From: Mauremys mutica
Lineage: Eukaryota; Chordata; Testudines; Geoemydidae
Assembly (NCBI RefSeq): GCF_020497125.1
Contig: NC_059080.1
Coordinates: 52,021,563-52,085,562, forward strand
Direction of reading: 5' to 3'
DNA length: 64,000 bases
Position 1 is the stretch's first letter, and every line of letters begins with the position of its first letter. The notes under the pieces are model-generated. The model saw nothing but the letters and a program-made list of their open reading frames with translations. It was not told where the DNA came from and searched no databases. The position numbers and the translations under genes were made by a program. Below are positions 21,882 to 33,613 of this stretch, piece after piece.

Positions 21882-22895
21882 CTAGGGTTGCCAACTTTAT
21901 ACTCTCACAAAACCAAACAGCCTTGCCCTGCCCCGCCCCTTCTCTGAGGCCCTGCCCCTTCTTACTCCGTCCCCGCTCCCTCTGTTGCTTTCTCTCCTCA
22001 CCCTCATTCACTTGTTCATTTTCACTGGGATGGCTCAGGGGGTTGGGGTGCAGGAGTGGGTGAGGGCTCCAGCTGGAGCTGCAGGCTCTGCAGTGAGGCC
22101 AGAAATTAGGTGTTCAGGATGTGGGAGGGAGCTCTGGGGTGGAGCTCAGGCAGGGGGTTGGGGTCTGGGAGGGGTACAGGGCTCCAGGCTGGAGGTGCGG
22201 GCTCTGGAGTGAGGCCAGAAATTAGGTGTTCAGGATGTGGGAGGGGGCTCTGGGGTGGAGCTCAGGCAGGGGGTTGGGATCTGGGAGGGGTACAGGGCTC
22301 CAGGCTGGGGGTTTGGAGAGGAAGGTGTGAGTTCTGGCTGGGGATGCGGGCTTTGGTGTGGGGCTGGGGGTGAGGGATTTAGGGTGCAGGAGGGTGCTCC
22401 AGGCTGGGACCAAGGGGTTCAGAGGGCAGGAGGGGGATCAAGGCTGAGGCAGGGGGTTGGGGTGCAGGAGGGGATCAGGGGTGCAGGATCCAGGCAAAGC
22501 TTACTTCAGGTAGCTCCTAGAAACAGTGGCACATCCTCCCCATGGCTCCTATGCGGAGGAACGTCCAGGCGGCTCTGCGTGCTGCCCTGTCCACAGGCAC
22601 CATCCCCACAGCTCCCATTAGCAATGGTTCCTGACCAATGAGAGCTGTGGAGCTGGTGCTTGGGGCAGGGGCAGTGCATGGAGCCCCCTGGCTGCCCCTG
22701 TGCCTAGGAGCCAGAAGTGGGACATGCTGTTGCTTCTGGGAGCAGTGCAGAGCCACAGCAGGCAGGGAGCCTGCCTTAGCCACACTGTGCCACTGACTGG
22801 ACTTTTAAAGGCCCAGTCAGCAGTGCTGACCAGAGTCACCAGGGTCCCTTTTCAACCAGGTGTTCCGGTCAAAAAACAGAAACCTGGCAACCCTA
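21882..22895. mobile_element. 1-kb terminal-inverted-repeat element with tandem G-rich core
   Basis: Ends are CTAGGGTTGCCA and TGGCAACCCTA. A 7-bp direct repeat TGTGGGG flanks it (21875-21881, 22896-22902); including the next base gives 8 bp with one mismatch. The core 22040-22490 holds two clear 116-bp tandem copies (GTGAGGCCAGAAATTAGG at 22093 and 22209) followed by degenerate ones. This is likely a non-autonomous DNA transposon, perhaps hAT. Open frames across it are products of the repeats. Confidence 0.6.
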
Positions 22896-22902
22896 TGTGG
22901 GG

Positions 22903-25364
22903 TTCAGACAGCCATCATGAACCCTCATATTTGCAGCTGCTGGCCAAAGTCAATCTCTGGCTTCCTCCTCTTTTCTGTATTGCCTGTGCTACCTGTGGAA
23001 GGGGTGGCTGTGGTGAGCGGTAGCTGAGCTTGGCAAGTCTTCTCAAAACTAGAGGCTCAGGCTGAGAACCTAAGGCTAGGGACATGAGGGCATGAGGCTC
23101 TGGGAAGTCACTGTTTTGCCAGCCAAACCTTGTGGGCCTGATGTCAAGGCCCTGAGAGGTCAGTTTCTGTTTCATGGCCAACATGAGGTCACAAGGGTAT
23201 CTGGATAACAGGAACTAGAAAAACCAGAGATGAACCATCCATTGAACCGCTTCTTCCTCCACAGCCAGAAAAAGATTGTTCTAGATGATCTAGGTCATGC
23301 CAATTGCATGTTCCCTGCTGGAAGGGCACTTGGACAAACAAGAAGCTCGCTACTTCATCAACTGTTTTCTTTGGAGCTGCTCAACAGGGCACATCTCTGT
23401 TCCTTCTCTGTTCTTTTAAGTGCCACTCTCATGGCTGTTGGGTCTGGGATGGCAGCAGGTAGGGAATGGTGTGGACACTGACAATTATGAGTTTGGTATC
23501 CCAAGCAGACCTGAAGACCAAAGCAATACCTCAGAGTCATTCTCCAGGCAGAAGCCTGAGATTAGGCTTTTGTGCTCACAAGCTTCCTAGAAACCACTGT
23601 TTCACCCAGCCCTGCCCTAGTGTAGGGCTGATACCACCAGAGCAGAAGCCTCTAGCAGGTGCCTGCCTGGCCCATCTTACACCCGTAAGTCTGTTGTCAT
23701 GGCATAGGTCTGCTCTCACCGCCTCACTCGTCACCATGTAGCTGCTGAAGGGGTGTCACAAGGACAGACAAAGTGGGAAGTGTAAGATCTGGGGATTTCC
23801 TTGAGGTTGCTGCACCCCACCTCACCCCCTCACACACACTGGGGAAAATGGATCTCCAGTTCAAGTGAATGTGGAGACACACAGTAACTGATGACCTGTC
23901 TTCTCTGCAGCTGCCTGACTAACTCCTTGCTGCCCTACCTCAGCTACCAAGGGGCTGTGAGTGACTATGCTGGCATGGAGGGAGACACTTGCATGAAGTT
24001 TGCCTGGGCCGTCCATAGCTGCATAGTAGAAGGAGCTAGATTCAGCTGGGCATATGGTAGCAAGGAATTCCTTCTGGGGCACTCAGAAGGCCTTCCCCAC
24101 AGCCCAAAGGAAGGGTGCACTTCCCCCCCCCCCCCAAGGTGCAGCATATTCACCCTCACATGCCTGTGCAGTGCACCCCATGGGAGCAATTCCTGCCCTC
24201 TTCTGCTCTACCCCTCCCAGCTAACTGCATACCAGTGTAAGGGGGAAGAATTGCAAGAGACTTTCAAAGGGACTCTAGATACTTTTGAATGTCTCTCCCA
24301 GGCAGGCTCCATCCCTAGAACCATAAATTTGCATTATTCTATAGTTATGGTTTTAATGCATAATCTTGCACTGTACTTTGCTTTCACTAAAAACCCCATC
24401 TTACATTTATAACGGTAACAAACATGTTTAGCCTCAACAAATCTGATTTGGTTTCCAGGTCTGCTCCCTTCTGCTTAGTTCCAAGGAAGCTTTAAATGCA
24501 CTCAAAATCCTTCTTCAATCAACATTGACACATAAATGTGAGGAGTTGGGGGTGGGGGAAATAGAAGCTGGCACTTCTGATGAAGCACTGCAAGAGGTCA
24601 CACACAAAAAACAGTCCCAGGAAAGTTATTTCCCCAGAGCTACCCAGGTGAAATCCCTGGCAAAACTATCCTTGCCCCAACAGTCAGTTTACTTTCCAAC
24701 ACCAGACTAATCTCCTTAAAGGTGTAAGGGATTTGGCTAATGCTGTACAAGCACTATAATAGGACATGACACATTTAAAATGATAGATGAACCCTTCCCC
24801 ATTTCAAGTCAGACACCAGTCTTGAGTATAAACACTACAGCAGGCTGTCTCCAATGCTAGAGAAAGTCTGCCACTGGTCTGTCCTACCACAGTATCAATG
24901 TTTGCCAATCAGAATGACATTTCTTAGAGCAGCACCTTACCCCCAGCTGCAATGATGGATCACTTCATGGGCACAGAGGAGAAGTGAAGTTTCCCTACCG
25001 GCCTAGGCATTGCCAGGATTATAGCAGTGACACTTATTTAAGTAATTATCCTAATGTTTATAGACAGTCCTGTTTACAAGAGATGACCAGAACAGCTGGG
25101 CATATCATTCTGTCCCTTCCATGCTGAGCATGGTGCCAGCAGTACTTAGATAGGAGATCTTCCAAAGGCACAAAGGGTAGTTAGCTGTCCAACTGGCATT
25201 GAAAGTCAATGAGAGTTGGATGCTTATGTCTCCTTCAGGCTTTTGAAAATCTCTATAGTAACTATTTTCTTCATGCTGTATTTCTCATATTACTGTATTT
25301 TACCATTTGGAGACAAATCATTAGATAAAGGACACAGCGGATCTGATTATGTGACTAATAGAAC
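22903..25364. other. No gene recognised; C13 run and one partial palindromic repeat
   Basis: Anonymous sequence. A run of 13 C lies at 24123-24135. Around 25178-25250 a partial palindromic phrase (GTCAATGAGAGTTGGATGC) resembles the element at 61911. The 173-codon frame at 23891-24412 lacks any motif I recognise. Confidence 0.4.
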
Positions 25365-25545
25365 TAGAGCTGTAAAAAAAACCTGACAGAAGTTCTCATC
25401 TGAAAATAGGGTTTCATGGAAAATAATTTTCCAGAAAAAAAGTCATTTTGGATTAAATTCACTTTTCTTAAAGTTTTCCAAAACAAAAACATTTCAGGGG
25501 AAAACATTTCAGATTTTTTTGTTTTGCTTAGAACTCGTGTCAAAA
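25365..25545. repeat. AT-rich TTTTC/GAAAA dispersed repeat, copy 4
   Basis: Starts TAGAGCTGTAAAAAAAACC and continues with GTTTCATGGAAAATAATTTT and similar phrases. Confidence 0.4.
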
Positions 25546-25840
25546 AGACCCCAGGAGAATGTGAGTGTTACTACGTTTCAGGAGAGACACGTATCCTGCT
25601 GGCTCTTTGAGGCACACACTGACAGACTTTCAGCACAAACTCATTTCATGTAGAGGTGAACACGTTGGAGAGTCTCAAGAGCATGATGCTGAGACCTGTT
25701 ATCTCTCACAGGCTGGGGGAGATAGGGGGCTGTGCTTGGGGGATGGGGGGGGGTCCACATTCTGAATGCTTTGGAAGTGGCTGCAGTTCTGCTGTCTCTA
25801 GTAGTATCTGGGCCAGTACTAGAGTCATTGCTTAATCAGT

Positions 25841-25912
25841 CTCATCCAAAGCCCATTGACATCAATACGAAAGACTCACTTTCATTGACTTCAGTGCGCT
25901 GTGCATCAGGAC
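25841..25912. repeat. Short palindromic repeat (GGGCTTTG type)
   Basis: ATCCAAAGCCCATTGACATC on the left is roughly inverted as TTGACTTCAGTGCGCTGTGC and GCATCAGG on the right. Same design as 29887-29955. Confidence 0.5.
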
Positions 25913-25942
25913 TTGTATGCACGTGCAACACTGCAGCTGCGG

Positions 25943-26987
25943 TGTGATGGTCTGTACCTCAGGGGAACACCCTGTACCCACCATGTTCAGCCTTACAATG
26001 ATTGTGTGGTATCCAATGCAAAGTTTGTCATGTCGGGTGTCTTCAGAAGGCTCATGATGCACTGAGCATTGTTATAGTGATGTTACAGGTTGTAATTTCA
26101 TGTATATAGTTATGAAGCTGAAAATGTGTCCTCGTGGCTTAAAACAAGCCCAGGCAAAAACTCTCCACGAGCAGAGGCCAAGGCAAATCTCTATAGGAGC
26201 AGAGGGGCAGTTCACACCTCATCAGGGCATGTATGGGACAAACCCAGCCCACCCTCACAGGAACAAAGGATCTGTTGGACTCTCGAGTGAGTCACTCCCC
26301 TTCCCTTGGTCAGCTTGGAACTGAAATAAGGTAATGCTCACCTGACTCTGAAGGGGGGGAGGCAAAGCCAAGAGGGAAGAAAGGACATGATAAAAGGGAG
26401 AGACTTTGCCATGTTCTCTCTCTCTTCCACCTCCATCTACAGACATCACCACCAAGCAAGTGAAGTGCTGATCGAAGGGGAGAGTCTGGCTGAAGGTCAA
26501 CCAGCCCGCCTGTGGTGAGAATCATCTAAGTTTGTAAGGGACACTGCAAGACAAAGGTTCCTAGGATAGAGTCTGGGACCAGAGCTACTGGCTAGTGTCA
26601 TTCAGTTGCACAATCCAAGCAGCAGCAGCAGCAGTGAGGGGAGGGATAGCTCAGTGGTTTGAGCATTGGCCTGCTTAACCCAGGGTTGTGAGTTCAATCC
26701 TTGAGGGGGGATCTAGGGCAAAAATTGGTCCTGCTAGTGAAGGCAGGGGGCTGGACTTGATGACCTTTCAAGGTTCTTTCCAGTTCTAGGAGATTGGTAT
26801 ATCTCCAATTATTACCTAAAAGTGCTCACTCATGTAGCTGGGAGCAGCTTACATGCTAGAGGCTGTGTATGAACAGCCTGGGAGTGGGGGTTCTCACAGG
26901 AGAGCAGGGTAAGGCTGGCTCCCAGAGTAGAGGATTGGAGTGACCTAGCAGATCACTGGTCCAGATAACACCAGGAGGAATGTCACA
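25943..26987 (+). mobile_element. Solo LTR of an endogenous retrovirus-like element, split by a SINE
   Basis: Starts TGTGATGG and ends AATGTCACA, so the termini are TGTGA...TCACA. Without the SINE at 26637-26812 it is about 870 bp. Flanking TGCGG (left) and TGCAG (right) could be a 5-bp duplication with one change. No gag, pol or env lies beside it, which fits a solo LTR left by recombination. Orientation is assumed. The same TGTGAC-type ends occur at 47059-47931. Confidence 0.6.
26637..26812 (+). mobile_element. Turtle Cry-type tRNA-derived SINE
   Basis: The tRNA-like head starts GAGGGGAGGGATAGCTCAG, with box A TAGCTCAGTGG at 26647-26657 and a box B-like GTTCAATCC at 26692-26700. It is followed by a body ending TTGATGACCTTTCAAGGTTC and TTCTAGGAGATTGG, like a CR1-type LINE tail. 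Such SINEs are known from turtles, especially cryptodires, and this is my main evidence for the organism. It would be transcribed by RNA polymerase III if active. It lies inside the LTR at 25943-26987 and is therefore younger than it. Confidence 0.88.
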
Positions 26988-26999
26988 TGCAGCTCTTCA

Positions 27000-27110
27000 G
27001 TGTAGATGCTACCTATGCCGGTGGGGGGGGAGAAAAGGTTCGCCTATCAGTGCAGTAACTCCACCTTCGCAAGAGGCAGTAGTTAGGTCAACAGAAGAAT
27101 TCTTCCTAGT
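27000..27110. mobile_element. Possible Harbinger-type MITE fragment
   Basis: AGTGTAGATGCTACCTATGC at the left resembles the TAGTGTAGAC ends of Harbinger elements here, and AGGTCAACAGAAGAATTCTTCC follows. The other end is missing. Confidence 0.3.
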
Positions 27111-27145
27111 GCTGTCAAAACCAGGGGCTAGGTCTGCTTAACTCC

Positions 27146-27318
27146 GGGGTAGTCAATGTGCAGATCGTGGGCCAAATCTGGATTGCCACATGCTTTTGAA
27201 TGGGCCACAAAATCTTATTTACTTGTTATTGTGGTGTGAAAAACATTTCTCTGGAGTCTGGACATGGACTATACCTTGACCAAGACATTTGTACCTTGAC
27301 AAAAATAATTGACTACAT
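27146..27318. mobile_element. Short inverted-repeat element, degenerate
   Basis: GGGGTAGTCAATGTG at the left and AATAATTGACTACATTG at the right are inverted copies. Between them is AT-rich non-coding sequence. A small DNA transposon relic; class uncertain. Confidence 0.4.
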
Positions 27319-28258
27319 TGGGCTTAAATACTCTACGCAGGAGCATGGATTTTTCACACCCCTGAGCTATGTAGGTTGGTTGAACCAAATTTTTAGTTCA
27401 GACTAGGCCTCAGGCCTCTGAAGTTGTGCCTTAAAGCATCCTGGTTTGGCCATATCTGCAGAGGGCTGAACATCTCTCTACTTGCCATACAAACAAGGAG
27501 TGAAATGGAGCCACTTACAGCTGAACAGTTGTTGAAAGCACTTTTTGCAGAACCTCTAAAGCATTCCCCCCTGAGGGCTCTTTCACCTGCTCTCTCGTGG
27601 TGTTCCTGGCCAGTGCTCACACATACAGCAAACAAATATATAGCCTTCCTGCATGCTAGTGGGCAATTAGGGAGACAGGTCAGCATAACAGATAATGTGC
27701 TGATTTCGCACCGGTTCAGGCTAGATACCTAACGCCTTGTGGCTAGGAATGCCAACTTGTCCCTGGTGATTTTTAAACTCATCCTGTGGCTGGAAAAGCT
27801 GCCCTGACTAGAACAAAAGCTGCATTGGACTTAAAGCAAGAGAGGGTAAGTAGAGAGATATTCTCCATGTTGATTTCTGTTGCTGTGCACTATCATTTGC
27901 AAACAGCTGGTGTTGGGACCCCCATCTCCAAGTGGCAGGACCAGTGTAAATACAGAGTAGAGGGGGAGAAGAACCAGAACTAGATTTCTGTACCCACATG
28001 GTATGGACTGTGAATCAGCCTTTGAAAAAGAAATGCAGATCTGGATTTCATTTTCACCCGTTATAGTCTCTGGCTAGACCTCATATATTGGGTCTGATTG
28101 ACTCAATGGGTAAGATATCTTTCTGCCTTCATTTTTAGGGCTATGTCCTTACTGTTCAGCATTGGTTTTCCTTCCTGTTGATATTACTATTGGTGTCAAG
28201 TCTCTTATAGAGCCCTGTGAACAGATTTCAGTTTGTTGGTAATTAAAGAAATTATATA
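27319..28258. other. No recognised feature
   Basis: Anonymous sequence; frames of 60-100 codons without recognisable motifs. Confidence 0.45.
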
Positions 28259-28260
28259 TA

Positions 28261-28437
28261 CAGACACTCCCTGGGTTATGCAAACCCAGCTTACGGAAAT
28301 CCAGACTTACGGAAAAAGTTCTGTAAGTTTTTTGTGTGCGTGCGTAATTGTCAGAGATATGTTCCAGACTTATGCAAAATTCAACTTACGCAAGGCGTTC
28401 CAGAACAGAATGCCTTGCGTAAGTCAGGGAGCTTCTG
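28261..28437. mobile_element. Tc1/mariner (pogo-like) MITE
   Basis: 177-bp element flanked by TA (28259-28260 and 28438-28439). Ends are CAGACACTCCCTGGGTTATG and the inverse of CAGAAGCTCCCTGACTTACG. Internally, ACTTACGCAAGGC and GCCTTGCGTAAGT form perfect 13-bp arms. TA duplication and CAG ends fit Tc1/mariner. Confidence 0.65.
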
Positions 28438-28489
28438 TAGTTAAGTTTTAGGTTGACCTAATTAAAAATTGGTGACGTGGAGTACAAAA

Positions 28490-28745
28490 AAATCCATTGG
28501 TTTCAATGTTGAGCAATTTAATTTGAATTTTTAAATAAAATTCAAGATGTCAAAACAAAAAGATTTTTCCATTAAAAAAACAGTGTTTTGTTTTGAGAAT
28601 GTTGGAATGAAACATTGAGATTTTCAGAACTTTTCTTTTGACATGAACTATTTGATGAAACCAACATGAATTTGAAAAATGTTCTGGGCCACCAAATTGG
28701 ATTTTTCATTGAATACATATTACCAAAAAATTTCACCCAGCTCTA
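28490..28745. repeat. AT-rich TTTTC/GAAAA dispersed repeat, copy 5
   Basis: AT-rich phrases (GTTTTGTTTTGAGAATG, TTTGATGAAACC) ending AATTTCACCCAGCTCTACC, the inverted form of the family start AGAGCTGG. Confidence 0.5.
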
Positions 28746-30481
28746 CCTCTTATGGAAGACCCAGACTGCTCTAACATAGCAAGGATACTTGGAAATTGAT
28801 GACCCAACAAGACACTGCAACACTGACCTTTTACCACCATCTCTAATGGAAAGCCTCAGTAGCCTGTTCTCAATATGTGCCAATAGCATTGCTGCATCTC
28901 CTGAAATAACTCACCCTTCACATGTGTCACTGTTGTTTTCAGCCCCAGGTAAGCCTAGATTTGCATGACATGGAATGCAAAGTATGCAGTGCTATTTTGT
29001 TACTAATCATGCACTGAAATGGTAGTCTCACATCATGTCTTAGGAGATGGAAATGTGACAGGATATTATTTCAAGTAAACTGAACATAAGCATGACAAGG
29101 AAGGGTGCTTCTGCAGAGCTCCCCCAAGGTATGTCCCCCTTCCCACCCTGTCTCCCTTCTAAAGCATCCCAGTGAGACCTCTTTTGCCTCCTTCTGCATG
29201 AGTCACTCTCTGGAGTGGAGTTCAGAGAGTTGTGCTGATGGATGATCCCTTTCAGCTTGCACACGATAGGAGCACATAAATAGGGGAAGCAGAAACAGCA
29301 GTGAGATAAAGGAAGTGGAGCAGGGAGAGAACAATGCATGTATTTAAGAGATTATCTCAATATGCGGAAGAGCTGGGTGGGAGGGGGTTAGACAGATAAT
29401 GGTCTGTTGTAATCAATAGTTCATCGGCAGCACTTAGTTTGCCTGCAGTCAAGCTTATGAAACCATCCCCATTGAGATAAGTGCCTGATATTACTGTTGG
29501 AAGACAACAAGAGTGGCCCTGCTTTATGGAAAGGTGTCTATTCCTACAATGACATTTTCCTTTCCTTTTGAATAATAGCTTCTCTCAGCCCTCAATTAAC
29601 CTACGGACACTTGGGGTGAATTCCAGAGGACGGTGTGTCCTCTGCAATGCCACCGATCAGTGTTATTTGTGGAAGTATTGGTGGTGGTGGCAGGGGGGGG
29701 GGACATCAGGAAAGCTGGGAGTGAGGTATTGGCACGCTGTCTCACCAATATTGCAGTCCCAGACAGCACTCCATTCTGGATCATTTGGTTACAGTCCTTT
29801 GCAATTATAGGGCAGACAACCTGAAGCACCCAACAGTGACACAAAATGGTCTTGTGCTAGGTTCTGGTGAGTCCAAGCAATAGGCCATGATCCAAAGCCC
29901 ATTGGAGTCAATGGGACTCATTCCATGGTCTTCAATAAGCTTTCAATCAGGCCCATAAGTGGGAAATATTGGTTTTAGATCTTGTTCCAGTCCTCGTGTT
30001 GTGTAGTGTGGGCACCCTGAGGGAGGTACTAGCTCTGCATTATATCAATCAAGAAATGGATCCTAACTCACAGCCAGAGTCACTTCTGCTCCTGAGAAGT
30101 CACACAGGAGCTCAGATCCTTGAATATGTATGGAAAGCAAGTTTAAAACCGTATATCCGGTTGACAGATTTGTCTGCAATTCACGCTGCATTTTTTAGTT
30201 ATGCAAGTTACATGGTATAGTTGTTCCCTGATTGGAGGAGATGTGACAAGTTTTAATTGTGAATATGAAATTTGTCTGAGTCACTCTTGAAAAGTGGATT
30301 CCTATGTCAGGTAAGCACTTTGGATAGTTCCCTCCCTCCCAAAAATTGTTTTTTTAACAACAAAGTAAGTGAGTCACACAAAATTGTGTGAATCAACTTA
30401 GCAAGCTTGCACAGCTGGTATCTGTGGGGCCATAATGCTTGTTGCTTGTGGGTATTTCAACCACCATCACTTTATTACTGA
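28746..30481. other. No gene recognised; one palindromic repeat
   Basis: Anonymous apart from the palindromic element at 29887-29955 and a G run at 29691-29701. Confidence 0.4.
29887..29955. repeat. Short palindromic repeat (GGGCTTTG type)
   Basis: ATGATCCAAAGCCCATTGGA, then GTCAATGGGACTCATT, then AATAAGCTTTCAATCAGGCC: an imperfect foldback of the same family as 25841-25912 and 14890-14960. Confidence 0.5.
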
Positions 30482-30700
30482 TAGCAACAGCCATTATAAG
30501 TTAGTGAATAGAGCAAAGGATGACTGGACTCAAATGACTTGGGTTCTACTCCTGATTCTGGCACTGACTGGCTGTGTGATCAGGTCCAAGTCACTTCACC
30601 TCTGCTTCCCTTCCCATATTTTATCCATCTTGCCTCTTTGAGGCAGGGCATGTCTCCTGCTAGGTGTCTACGCAGTGCTTAGCACACTAGTGTCCCAATT
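30482..30700 (+). mobile_element. MIR SINE
   Basis: Sense MIR. AGTGAATAGAGCAAAGGATG and TTGGGTTCTACTCCTGATTC precede the core GGCACTGACTGGCTGTGTGA, then AAGTCACTTCACCTCTGC. Confidence 0.8.
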
Positions 30701-31395
30701 GCCTTGGGGACATGAAGTGTTGCTGTTCACACATTCTGACAGCTTCAGAATGATTTGTGCACGTGAACATTTGCACTAGTATTGCTGTTATTCACTATTT
30801 TCCATTTATAGTTTGTTTTTCCCCCTTTAAAAAAAAAGTAGTCATCCAATCAGGGAGCAGAAGCAATACCCACATTTCTTCAGGAAATGGTTTGGTCACA
30901 CACAGTGAACCAAACTCTTTGCTAATATAAACTGACACAGCTTCACTGAAGTCTCTAATGCACCATGCAAACCTATGGTACCATCCCAAATGATGAGGCA
31001 AAGGCCCCTTAGAGCAATGCCAGCCTGAGAGTAAAGATGTTAGTCTCAAAAAGCACATTGCATAAGGTGTATACAAATTACATTGCCTCCTGTCTGATCA
31101 CTGTGCCTCTCCTACCCACTTGTGTGGAAAGCAATACTTGTTGAGCATTATTGGAGGGACATAACCAAGATCAATAGACTCACTAGCACTTCAGAAAGAA
31201 TAAGCTGAAAGAAGGACACTATAAACTTTTCCTTTGGGCAAGGCCAGGGGATTTGGGCAATGTATGGGGTGAGGAGAAGTGAGCCCAAACTGTGGGATCA
31301 TATCAGAAAAGTTCTCTGGTATCTCTGCATCTCGGTCATCTTCTCTTTCCTAACCAAAAACTTGATTTCCAAGACATGGATTGAATTGTTCAAAT
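30701..31395. other. No recognised feature
   Basis: Anonymous sequence. Confidence 0.4.
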
Positions 31396-31862
31396 AGAGC
31401 TGGTTAAAAAAAAGCCTCCCCTCAGAAAATTAGACAAGTGAAAATAATTGTCTAATTTTTTTCCAAAGAAGCTTTCAATTTTCAGCAGAAATTCAAAAAT
31501 TTAAATATTTTAATTTGGAAATGCTGCCGTGATGCCTCAACGGGCCATGTTCTTCTCTATATACTCAGCTTTCTAGTTGAACTACATCTTTCCCTTTCCA
31601 AGAGGTAAGGCCATGGAAGTGGTGCATCATGGTAGATGTGGTCTATCTGGGTGCCAACCCCTGCAGGAAAACAGACGTGAGGCAAACTACAGCTCTCATG
31701 AGATATTACAGTAGCATTTCCAAATCAAAATATTGTTTTTTTTTTACAAAATATTTGTGTTCAGGTTTAAGATGAAAACTCTAAATTTTCCATGGAAAAA
31801 TTTTGCAGAAACCATTTCCTTTTGTCAACCCCTCCCAATTTCAGTGGAAAAATTTATGACTG
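31396..31862. repeat. AT-rich TTTTC/GAAAA dispersed repeat, copy 6
   Basis: Starts ATAGAGCTGGTTAAAAAA and ends AAAAATTTATGACTGGCCCC. The middle (31520-31700) is less AT-rich and may be an insertion or a longer family member. Confidence 0.45.
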
Positions 31863-32286
31863 GCCCCAATCATAAACAAGAAAATACCAAAGCTCCTGAA
31901 AAGACAAAGCCAGCAGAGCCTGGTTAGAGCAAGTTTGAATCCAAACAACCCCTATTTAACAAGTCCATTGTGTCCAGTTTGAGTCATGTGTTGATGTGAC
32001 CGTTCATGACAGTATGCTATGAAAATCCATCATTTAAGAGGAAGGATGCTGTCAGAAAGACTCAAGGAATTTATTGTTTTCAGTGAAATATGGATAACAT
32101 TTGTGTTGTGTTTGACTTCCCCTTTGCAGGTTATTTTCCATCTCTACTTCACCTATGTTCCCACTGTTGCTAAAAATATCATTTTGCTTTTACAGCTAAA
32201 GTGATTTTTTTATGCCATGTTGATTAAGATGCAACTAGCAGCTAAAACCATCTCTGGTGGCTAACTATTGATCACACAGTTCCTTA
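31863..32286. other. No recognised feature
   Basis: Anonymous sequence. Confidence 0.4.
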
Positions 32287-32402
32287 CAAAGGAAATCCCT
32301 ATAATTATCTTCCATTTACAAGTTGGTAAACTGAGGCACAGAGAGGGGAAGTGACTTGCCCAAGATCACCCAATGGCCACACTGAATAGAATCCAGGTCT
32401 GG
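32287..32402 (-). mobile_element. MIR SINE fragment
   Basis: Antisense MIR core: GTAAACTGAGGCACAGAGAG, then GAAGTGACTTGCCCAAGATC, then GAATCCAGGTCTGG. Confidence 0.85.
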
Positions 32403-32929
32403 AGAAGTGCCTCATGGTATAGACTCTTATGCTCTTAGTTTGTTTATTCTGGTTCTTCCTTTCCCCTCTCCCATCACAGGTTTTTTAAAAAAACTTTTGT
32501 ATGTATGTGAATTTGTATACTCCAGCACCTCTTGCCTCCTCTCACATCAGTTTTGCCCATATACCATATTGATCTGCAGCACCACTGTACCAGTTTTTGG
32601 CCAAGTTTCTCTGAAGTGCACCAGATTCCATGAAGGCTCAATATAACCATGGCAGTGATATTCTTAATGAAAACACATGGCCCAGATGGAGTGGATTAGT
32701 CTATCAACCCGCATACTGCAGGGATGTCTTAGGGCTCACTCCCTGTGTAGACAAGCTCTGAGAGAACAAAGAAGCTAGCGTCTTAAGCTAAAGTGCACTA
32801 AGGCCCTTTTCAGGTGGAATAAGAGTCTCCACATGGGAAGTTAAAGCATGCTAGTTCACCCGCATTAAATTCACATCCTAGCTTACTTCGCCCTCACTTC
32901 CCCAGGTAGACAAGATCAGACAATCTGAA
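32403..32929. other. No recognised feature
   Basis: Anonymous; GTGTAGACAAGCTCTGAG near 32743 and AGGTAGACAAG near 32903 resemble Harbinger ends but no complete element is delimited. Confidence 0.35.
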
Positions 32930-32992
32930 GTGGAGCTGGTTGGGAAATGAGATCTTCTACCCTTCCCGTCCCCCTAAACATTTTTTGGGCAA
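32930..32992. repeat. AT-rich dispersed repeat, copy 7, truncated
   Basis: AGTGGAGCTGGTTGGGAAAT start; cut off by the CR1 that follows. Confidence 0.4.
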
Positions 32993-32995
32993 AAA

Positions 32996-33530
32996 GAATG
33001 GCGATCCTGGGTCATACCAAAGGTTCATCTAGTCCAATAGCCTGTCTTCCAACAGTGGCCAATGCCAGGTGCCCCAGAGGGAATGAACAGAACAAGTAAT
33101 CATCAAGTGATCCATCCTCTGTTGCCCATTCCCAGCTTCTGGCAAACAGAGGCTAAGGACACCATCCCTGCTCATCCTGGCTAATAGCCATTGATGGACC
33201 TATCCTCCATGAATGTATCTAGTTTTTTTTAACCCTGTTATAGACTTGGCCTTCACATATCCTTGGGCAAGTAGTGCCACAGGTTGACTGTGTGTTGTGC
33301 AAAAAATACTTCTGTTTGTTTTAAACCTGTTTATTAAATTTCATTTGGTGACCCCTAGTCCTTGTGTTATGAGAAGGAGTAACTAACACCTCCTTATTTA
33401 CTTTCTCCACACCAGTCATGATTTTGTAGACCTCTATCATATCCCCCCATAGTCATCTCTTTTCCAAGCTGAAAAGTCCCCGTCTTATTAATCTCTCCTC
33501 GTATGGCAGCCATTCTTTGTATTAAATGTG
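32996..33530 (-). mobile_element. CR1 LINE 3' fragment, antisense
   Basis: A well-preserved antisense CR1 3' region: TTCATCTAGTCCAATAGCCT, CAGTGGCCAATGCCAGGTGC, CATCCTGGCTAATAGCCATT, ATTTCATTTGGTGACCCCTA, AAGCTGAAAAGTCCC. It stops abruptly at about 33530 and appears again in inverted orientation at 35045-35335. Confidence 0.9.
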
Positions 33531-33613
33531 CCTCGTATTAAATGAGGAATTGATATTTCATTTGATTCTATGCTTTCACATATAGTGTCACTCCTGCACC
33601 ATGTAGTGAGTCG

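Noticed and set aside
22016..22641. Glycine-rich frames
   Set aside because: Products of the tandem G-rich core of a non-coding TIR element.
23891..24412. 173-codon frame
   Set aside because: No domain, odd composition, spans a C13 run; treated as chance.
26614..26633. CAG triplet run
   Set aside because: Only about five units; not remarkable.
26637..26710. tRNA gene candidate
   Set aside because: Box A and box B are present, but the tail and the degenerate acceptor show it is a SINE head, not a functional tRNA.
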